Of a DNA stretch of 64,000 nucleotides, positions 56,781-64,000 are shown piece by piece (positions within the stretch are counted from its first letter, which is position 1; the number at the start of each line of letters is the position of its first letter). The notes under the pieces are model-generated. The model was not told the origin of the DNA. It did no database searches and worked only from the letters and a program-made list of their open reading frames with translations. The stretch is from Owenia fusiformis (Eukaryota; Annelida; Polychaeta; Sabellida; Oweniidae). The stretch is taken from contig CAIIXF020000012.1 of assembly GCA_903813345.2 (NCBI GenBank), forward strand, positions 29,960,184-30,024,183. The letters are read 5' to 3'. The translations under genes and the position numbers were made by a program.

Positions 56781-59620
56781 GCTCACATGGTGAGCTTTTG
56801 CAATCACTCACTTGTCCGTCTGTCTGTCCATCCGTCCGTCCGTCCATCTGTCCATCCGTCAACAATAGTGGCACGTTTTAAAACCTCTGTCGATAGGATT
56901 CCTGTTTTAGGTTATTTCTGTTCAACATCAATACAGAAAACCCCCCTATGACTCCTGGTTCAAAAGCTCGCCTATTTTCAAAATGGCCGTCACTTTTGTC
57001 TCGCGAAATTCACTTTTAACCCATTTCCTAGCTAACCTCTGTCGATAGGATTCCTGTTTTAAGTTATTTCTGTTCAACATCAATACAGAAAACCCCCCTA
57101 TGACTCCTGGTTTCAAAGCTCGCCTATTTTCAAAATGGCCGTCACTTTTGTCTCGCGAAATTCACCTTTGGCCCATTTCCTAGCTTTACAAATAATTTCA
57201 GGTGTCCTACATTGTAAAAATCCATGTCAATGTAAAGATTAGATATATGAAATAATTTTGTTACAAAAAATCAGCGAAAAATTGTATCCATTTTTTTATT
57301 TTCAGCCATTTTAGTTAACATTGATTTGTCTATCTGACTCACGAAATCCACGTTCTGTCAATAACAGTGGCACGTTTTAAAACCTCTGTCGATAGGATTC
57401 CTGTTTTAAGTTATTTCTGTTCAACATCAATACAGAAAACTCCCCTATGACTCCTGGTTCAAAACCTCGCCTATTTTCAAAATGGCCGTCACTTTTGTCT
57501 CGCGAAATTCACTTTTAAGGTACAGCTGGAAAGTAACATTTTGGTAAAAAATTGCTATACCTGCACATGTTATTTTCTGGTACTAAATAAAGTATGAAGG
57601 CATGTATCAATTTCCTTGCTTTTTTCAGGAAAGTATCATTACATTGTCTTCTTTTAGAATATCTGGTAGGCGTTCCAGACAACACAGGAGCTACCATTGA
57701 CCTGTTTCCAGGTTTACTAAAAGTAGACAGTGTAATAATACTTTCCTGAAAAAAGCAAGGAAATACACACATGCCTTTATACTTAATTATGTACCAGAAA
57801 ATAACATGTGCAGGTATAGCAATTTTTTACCAAAATGTTACTTTCCAGCTGAACCTTAACCCATTTCCTAGCTAACCTCTGTCGATAGGATTCCTGTTTT
57901 AAGTTATTTCTGTTCAACATCAATACAGAAAACCCCCCTATGACTCCTGGTTTCAAAGCTCGCCTATTTTCAAAATGGCCATCACTTTTGTCTCGCAAAA
58001 TTCACTTTTGGCCCATTTCCTAGCTTTACAAATAATTTCAGGTGTCCTACATTGTAAAAATCCATGTCAATGTAAAGATTAGATGTATGAAATAATTTTG
58101 TTACAAAAAATCAGCGAAAAATTGTATCCATTTTTTTTATTTTCAGCCATTTTAGTTAACATTGATTTGTCTATCTGACTCACGAAATCCACTTTCTGTC
58201 AACAACAGTGGCACGTTTTAAAACCTCTGTCGATAGGATTCCTGTTTTAAGTTATTTCTGTTCAACTTGAATTAAGAAAACTCCCCTATGACTCCTGGTT
58301 CAAAAGCTCGCCTATTTTCAAAATGGCCGCCATTTTTGTCTCACGAAATTCACTTTTGACCCATTTCCTAGCTTTACAAATAAGTTCAAGTGTCCTACAT
58401 TGTAGAAATCCATTGCAAAGTAAAGAGTAGATGTATGAAATAATTTTGTTACGAAAAATCAGCGAAACATTATATCCATTTATTTATTTTCAGCCATTTT
58501 AGTTAACATTGATTTGTCCATCTGTCTCGCAAAATTCACCTTTGGACCATTTAACTTAAACCTTCTGTCGATAGGATTCCCATTTAAGTTATTTTTGTTC
58601 AACATAAATACAAAAAACTCTCCTATGACTCTTTGTTCAAAAGCTCGGCTATTTTCAAAATGGCTGTCACTTCTGTCTCGCAAAATTCACTTTTGACCCA
58701 TTTCCTAGCTTTACAAATAATTTCAGGTGTCCTACATTGTAAAAATCCATGTAAATGTAAAGGGTAGATATATGAAATAATTTTGTTACAAAAATCAGCG
58801 AAAAATTGTATCCATTTTTTTTATTTTCAGCCATTTTAGTTAACATTGATTTGTCTATCTGACTCGCGAAATCCACTTTCTGTGACACGTTTTAAAACCT
58901 CTGTCGATAGGATTCCTGTTTTAAGTTATTTCTGTTCAACATCAATTCAGAAAACTTCCCTATGACTCCTTGTTCAAAAGCTCACCTATTTTCAAAATGG
59001 CCGCCATTTTTGTCTCGCGAAATTCACTTTTGACCCATTTCCTAGCTTTACAAATAATTTCAAGTGTCCTACATTGTAAAAATCCATGTCAATGTAAAGA
59101 GTAGATGTATGAAATAATTTTGTTACGAAATATCAGCGAAAAATTATATCCATTTATTTATTTTCAGCCATTTTAGTTAACATTGATTTGTCCATCTGTC
59201 TCGCAAAATCCACTTTTGGACCATTTACCTTAAACCCTCTGTCGATAGGATTCCCATTTTAAGTTAATTTTGTTCAACATCAATACAAAAACTCTCCTAT
59301 GACTCTTGGTTCAAAAGCTCGCCTATTTTCAAAACTGCAAAATGGTTGCCATTCTTGTTTCGCGAAATTCACTTTTTGCCCATTTCCTAGCTTTACAAAT
59401 AATTTCAGCTGTCCTGCATTGTAAAAAGCCATGTCACTGTAAAGAGTAGTTGTATGAAATAATTTTGTTACAAATTATTGGCAAAATATTATATCCGTTT
59501 TTTTTCAGCCATTTTAATTGACTGAGAGACAGATGGCTTGAAATAATTTTGTAACAAAAAATCAGCAAAAAATTATATCCGTTTTTTCTGTCACCATGTG
59601 AGCCCAGTACCCACGGTACT
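56781..59620. mobile_element. 'agctcacatggtgagc' element with ~340-bp repeats
   Basis: Starts 'agctcacatggtgagctttt' and a (GTCCGTCT/ATCC)n tract (56815-56860), ends 'caccatgtgagcccagtacc'. Between are about seven repeats (periods of ~155 and ~340 bp) containing 'cctctgtcgataggattcct', 'ttcaaaatggccgtcacttt' and 'ttacaaataatttcaggtgt'. A 337-bp TTAA MITE is inserted at 57519. The same architecture (inverted 'agctcac' ends, pyrimidine octamer tract, tandem body) is seen at 46098. Non-coding; class unresolved. Confidence 0.8.
57519..57855. mobile_element. TTAA MITE inserted in the 56781 element
   Basis: TTAA|GGTACAGCTGGAAAGTAACA at the left and TTACTTTCCAGCTGAACC|TTAA at the right, inverted over about 140 bp. 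The neighbouring tandem copies have the uninterrupted site 'cacttttaacccatttcc', giving an internal empty-site control. Kolobok-like by target and GG start. Confidence 0.93.
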
Positions 59621-61622
59621 AATTTTTACCATATAAATTACGAAAGTCTTAGAAATTTTCTCCATTTCGTCAAGGATTACATAAATTATACTTATTAAAG
59701 TTTGGGATGATAATAACGAAAAATAAAAATGATATGATTGGTAAAGGACAGTGCACCTTTTTTTACAGAGGGTACATGCTTTGATATTATGAATTGATTT
59801 TGCTCTAAGACACCCCGCCCTTGTATAGATACGAACGGGAATAATTACGCTACATATATGAACACGGTAAATGAATGAATCTTATCTATATGTTTGCGAT
59901 AACATGGATAACCTATGTCAGTGGCCTTTTGTCTTGTTAATTTCGCGAGATTATATTTTCAAGTAAAGTTGGGGCAGGGGCGGATCTGGGAACCAACAAG
60001 GGGGGGCAGATTTCAGGTTAGAGAAAAAACTTCCGGAAAATTTTTTTGGGCCCCTTTAACCGAAAAGTGGGCCCAAATTTTAAAAATCAATGCCTTAGAA
60101 GGCCCAGTAATGACCAAAAAGGCCCACTTTTTGGGGTCTTAAGGCCTTTTTTGGGCCAAACTTAGGGGGGGGGGGGCGGGGGATCCGCCACTGATATGAG
60201 CCAAATCTCAGCTCAATTAAATATTGATCATAGAATAATATACCATTCCTATATTTCTCATTTATTAAATTGTAATATGTAATCCATATCATTCTGACAC
60301 TAATCCTATTTCATTTATGTTTTAAACTTTAAAAATAGACTTAATTATCAAATATTGATTCTAAAACATACACTTTACATCTACATGGCGTCATTGTGAA
60401 TTTTTAACTTTTAAGAATTGATGAATTACTTGTAAATGGTCAAACAGTCGTTTTAACAGTCGGATGGAATGATTTTGCTCCTACTACACACCCCGCCCTT
60501 GTTTAACAACTCATTGGGATTCTATAATGCGGGTTCTATGGGGAATCTACCCGACCTAGAAAGTCACAGTTTCAAAGAAAAACTAAATAAACTTTTTAGA
60601 CTACATCTCTAGTAGATTTCAAATGTTATATCACTTTGACTGGGTTTTGAATTTATGGGATATCAAGATTTTTTCGACTCCCATTTCCGTAGTACACTTT
60701 AGATGTACGATGTCACTATTTAACCGATTTGAAGCAAAGACAATGATGCAGGTGTGATGTAGGTTTTAAAAAATTAATCTTGGGAATACTTGAAAGATTT
60801 CATGTTTAATTTCGTGTTTATTCGTTTAGGAAGACATTTAACTTTCTAGTTAAAAGATTTTCGAACAGTGCTCGATTTTTTCGTAGTCAATCTACCCACG
60901 AAAATTGATCGGTTGGAAAATGTTGGGTTTTTCACATTTCCTTTGATCTTTTTTATCGTTTTTTCCCCTGTTGCCTAAGAGTGTCGATTATTTTTCTGAG
61001 AATACGTTTCTCTATACTACACAAGAAGGTGGAGATTAATAAATATTCAAGTATTTATTGTAATTTAAAAAATCAGAAATGTGCGTTGTAAACTCGAATG
61101 TACGTTGTCCCTGTAATTGAAGTAAATGAGATATACGTAATATTATATATAAACAATGTAATGATTTCATTTCAAAATTCATTTAGATTTTTATGAGTAA
61201 CAAGTGATCTTTAACGAACATGTTCAAATATCCTTTTTGCTTTTTCATTTTATGAAAGTATTGTTGTGGGTGGTGGTTAATTTGTGGCCATTGGGTGTTA
61301 GCTTCCAGCCAAACTCCCATCCACGGAGGGGAAGTAATATGTCTATAAGGTGGAACGAATCTACACGAATTCTTGTATTTGAAAAATAACTCCGTAACTC
61401 AGTAAGGAACTGGATGTTACATATCTAAAAAGTGAAAAATGGGTTTTGGAGATATAAAGGCAAATAACACTTCTTACAATGTCTTATGGACATATCATAC
61501 CCCCCCCCCCCTCCGTCCTATTCTAATTATTTTCGATTATTTTCCATATAAGGTAATATTCTGAGGATTTAAAAGCCCCAAAATTCGATGTCTTTAATAC
61601 ACTTGTTTACCGTCAAACAAGT
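59621..61622. repeat. Intergenic repeats including a CAGGGGCGGATC MITE
   Basis: At 59975-60193 a MITE with ends CAGGGGCGGATC / GATCCGCCACTG has a 'gggcccctttaaccgaaaag' and 'aaaaggcccactttttgggg' interior; similar words occur at 26470-26640 in MKS1 intron 1. 60195-60760 is the partner of the repeat at 52.8-53.7 kb. No gene seen in the remainder. Confidence 0.7.
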
Positions 61623-62054
61623 CAGATACCGTTGTCACAAATGGCTGACATACATGTAACCGTCGCTTCAATTAGATTTTCATGAACTGTATGTTCAATA
61701 GATCACCTAGACTAAATTCATTTGGAACAACAATCAATCAAAGTGTCTTAATACTCATTGTACAGTTAATAACGTTCTACCATCGAAATAAAGTCTTTAA
61801 TTTAACCGATCAAAATGACATACGGGACAACGGACACTGTGCCGTTGTCTTTCTAAATTACTCAAATTCAGATTCCGTTACATTGTGGCGATTCACGACC
61901 CAATTTGATCGAAAATGGGATTCCATATGATACATTATCACAAGAGCTTACTACATGCACTTAATTAGCAACGAAAAAATCCCATGAAATGAGGACCAAG
62001 TGATTAAACAGTTGAAGCGAAAGTTATGTCCGCCATTTGTGACAACGGTATCTG
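61623..62054. mobile_element. TIR element next to the PC-esterase-like gene stop
   Basis: CAGATACCGTTGTCACAAAT at the left, inverted as ATTTGTGACAACGGTATCTG at the right, continued by 'gtcgcttcaa' / 'ttgaagcgaa'. It ends 17 bp from the stop codon of the minus-strand gene, so it probably forms part of its 3' UTR. Confidence 0.85.
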
Positions 62055-62071
62055 AATTTACCGTTGTCAGG

Positions 62072-63754
62072 CTATTCCGGTGTGTATATTCTACACATGT
62101 CCTCAAACAGCATATGAGCTATAACAATTCCCACATGCCCTATAGTTTTTTGCCTTGTACAGATGTAATGAACATTACATGCAATCTCACTGGCCCTTAT
62201 ACTCGAGGGGTTCAACTGATTTATGAAGTCAACTCGAAGGTCCTTAATGAGTGCCTCGGTAAGACCATTGGCAGCAGCGGCTCTAAATTCATTTCTCTTA
62301 TGATGTTCTTTATTCAGAAATTCTGGTAAATGAGGAAATGTTGGATTACCAAACCAGATGATACGTGTATTGTTCCATGTTGGATTTTGGCGATATTTTC
62401 TGATAAGTGGCACAAAAAGAGTTTGAATGGAATCGAGATAGTCAGAAAATGTCCCTCTGTACAAATCCCATGCCCCATTATTAAAAATGATAGTACTGTT
62501 ACGTAGATCTCCAGTTTTTCCTGCAACTAGCTCATTATTTTCGAGTGTTGGCTCGTAATCTCCACGCAGCCCTTTCGAAACATTGCGTACACCAGTGGAC
62601 CAACGAAAGGTAAGGTGATCATTATCAAACTTCCAAACTGAACCGCCAGTTGCATGACAAACAGAGCTATTTTCTATCAGTCGTTGAAAATAAGTCATCG
62701 TATAAACGAGATGTGAGTCTCCGTAGCAATTTATCTTTCTTAGTTTTGCAAAACAACTTCTGAGTTCTGTCGGCGTCAACATCTTTGAAATACATTTTGA
62801 GTGCAATCCCCATCTTAAACTTCCATCTTGTAGTATCCATCTCTCATGTTTAGAAAGGAATCTTGGATCTCTCTCACACTGAACCTTTTGTATCATGTCC
62901 GTCTCAAATCGTTCATGCGACCGTTGGTCGCCATTATTAAGTCCGCAATTTTGAATTCGAGCAAGAATCAATGAAAATGGTTGAATTGTCTGTATGTCGA
63001 GGAATGCCCCGTAAGAAGTGTACAGTAATGTGACCGTGATATTACTACAGGGTGGTATAAAGGGACAACACACATGATATATCCCATTGAAATTATCTTT
63101 CACGTGACACATAAAACTATGGACTCCCTGTACATGAATCCTAAAGCTGCTACCTCCGTACGTTGATTTCCCCAAAAAAGTTTCGAAGATCTTCATAAAG
63201 ACATTATGGCGAATACTATCATATGACCACTGTATGATAAATTTGTATCTGGCTGAATTTTGTAAACGCGGTTCAAGGATATTGGACATGAATTTCAAAC
63301 GCTTCTGATCAAATCGTTGACTAATATTTATTCCAGCGAGATTGTACATGTGTTTCACCTGTGAAAGGATCAGATCATCAGAATGGATGTCACAAATGTT
63401 TTGATAGTCTACAGTTGTATAATTTTGGCTTGTTGTAATGTTTCCCCATGCATTAATTATTTTCTTAAAGTGTCCTTTTAACATTATCTTCTCCGACGTT
63501 TTAGGATGTTCTCCAAATGTTATTATCCCCGATGTTTTTTCCGCTTCCAAAATGCCTCTAGGAGATTGTGCAAATAATTCCATTTCTGATTTTATTTTAT
63601 TCAAATTTCGTACGCCAGTATTTTCCCATTTTAACATTGCACCCGGTGCAGTAGATTGTTTTATTTCTTGAACTAGCCGAAGTTCGTTGCTCAATAAGTA
63701 TAGAGAACCAATGAAAATAAAAATGATGAGGATTTTGGCCTGGGAGCCATTCAT
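62072..63754 (-). CDS. Intronless type II membrane protein, PC-esterase/NXPE-like
   Basis: 560 residues from ATG 63754 to TAG at 62072-62074, without introns. Residues 8-22 (ILIIFIFIGSLYLLS) are a signal anchor behind a short N-terminus, so the rest would lie in the Golgi lumen or outside the cell. Several N-glycosylation sites are visible (for example NIT 105, NYT 111, NIT 238). The C-terminal half matches the PC-esterase (SGNH-like) layout: 'WILQDGSLRWG' (306-316), 'INCYGDSHLVY' with GDS at 345-347, 'IIFNNGAWDLY' (422-432), 'RIIWFGNPTFPHLP' (464-477), and 'CNVHYICTRQKTIGHVG' (526-542). Family members (NXPE, CASD1 and plant TBL relatives) include sugar O-acetyl transferases and esterases. 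The N-terminal half has cysteine-containing beta-sheet-like sequence as in NXPE proteins. The DxxH/DxVH aspartate position appears to be Asn 527, so activity is uncertain. Naming beyond the family is not possible. Confidence 0.82.
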   Translation of the reverse strand: MNGSQAKILIIFIFIGSLYLLSNELRLVQEIKQSTAPGAMLKWENTGVRNLNKIKSEMELFAQSPRGILEAEKTSGIITFGEHPKTSEKIMLKGHFKKIINAWGNITTSQNYTTVDYQNICDIHSDDLILSQVKHMYNLAGINISQRFDQKRLKFMSNILEPRLQNSARYKFIIQWSYDSIRHNVFMKIFETFLGKSTYGGSSFRIHVQGVHSFMCHVKDNFNGIYHVCCPFIPPCSNITVTLLYTSYGAFLDIQTIQPFSLILARIQNCGLNNGDQRSHERFETDMIQKVQCERDPRFLSKHERWILQDGSLRWGLHSKCISKMLTPTELRSCFAKLRKINCYGDSHLVYTMTYFQRLIENSSVCHATGGSVWKFDNDHLTFRWSTGVRNVSKGLRGDYEPTLENNELVAGKTGDLRNSTIIFNNGAWDLYRGTFSDYLDSIQTLFVPLIRKYRQNPTWNNTRIIWFGNPTFPHLPEFLNKEHHKRNEFRAAAANGLTEALIKDLRVDFINQLNPSSIRASEIACNVHYICTRQKTIGHVGIVIAHMLFEDMCRIYTPE

Positions 63755-64000
63755 GGTGCTTAGTAAGAAGTTCGAAATGACAAGTTCTCCAGTTAGTTCT
63801 CACGTTCACAATGCTATGATTTTCCAACTGAGTTTTTACATCCTGCTGCATACTTCTGCATCAAATCAATAACTTATAACATTTTGATGAATGAAACAAT
63901 TGGATACTAAATAGTTTTCGTAGGAAAATCAATTGTATCGTTTCAACCATATTTCTAAAACATAAACTAGTCCAGTTTCAGGATCAGTCGGTAACTGTAC
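63755..64000. other. Upstream region of the PC-esterase-like gene
   Basis: About 245 bp upstream of the minus-strand ATG to the window edge. No clear TATA or other promoter element could be fixed, and no other gene is visible. Confidence 0.4.

Noticed and set aside
56692-57998. Open frames in the 'gtccgtctg' element
   Set aside because: They are low-complexity translations of the octamer tract or of tandem units, interrupted in other units.
61204-61389. Possible exon upstream of the PC-esterase-like gene region
   Set aside because: No splice sites, no recognisable domain and no conserved neighbour; treated as intergenic.

Overview
This is nuclear DNA from an animal, most likely a marine invertebrate (I cannot fix the phylum). 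The evidence is GT-AG introns, a Meckel-syndrome-1 (MKS1) orthologue, a fibrinogen-domain lectin, a CUB-type membrane protein and an intronless PC-esterase-like protein, all embedded in AT-rich DNA crowded with MITEs, tandem repeats and decayed retrotransposons. There are no bacterial operons, CRISPR arrays or recognisable tRNA/rRNA genes.

Layout. 1-7.2 kb: satellite (0.34-2.13 kb) and small palindromic MITEs, no gene. 7.21-9.35 kb (-): complete two-exon secreted fibrinogen-related protein with a TATA box. 11.14-25.69 kb (-): ten-exon gene for a single-pass membrane protein (signal peptide, CUB-like ectodomain, TM helix, basic juxtamembrane, Ser/Asp-rich tail); nine exons join with matching phases and one small exon is uncertain. 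25.79-49.47 kb (+): complete 16-exon MKS1, 556 residues, all junctions in frame. The two start codons lie head-to-head 97 bp apart, with a CCAAT box and a TTTCGCGC element between them, so a shared bidirectional promoter is likely. 49.5-62 kb: intergenic, almost all mobile elements. 62.07-63.75 kb (-): intronless type II membrane protein of the PC-esterase/NXPE type.

The most unusual signal is that tandem repeats in both large genes are made from splice sites. MKS1 intron 12 opens with about 22 copies of a 25-bp unit copied from the end of exon 12 plus its splice donor (11 extra copies keep AG|GTAAG), and its acceptor end is also duplicated (55 bp). In the CUB-like gene a 154-bp unit holding the 3' part of an exon and its donor is present in eight extra copies in the following intron, later split by two transposon insertions with clear target-site duplications. 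MKS1 intron 9 (9.3 kb) is a nest of at least five insertion layers. Two inverted copies of a TIR element (CACGAGGGGAAAG ends) carry a C2H2-finger-like reading frame and may be an undescribed DNA transposon family.
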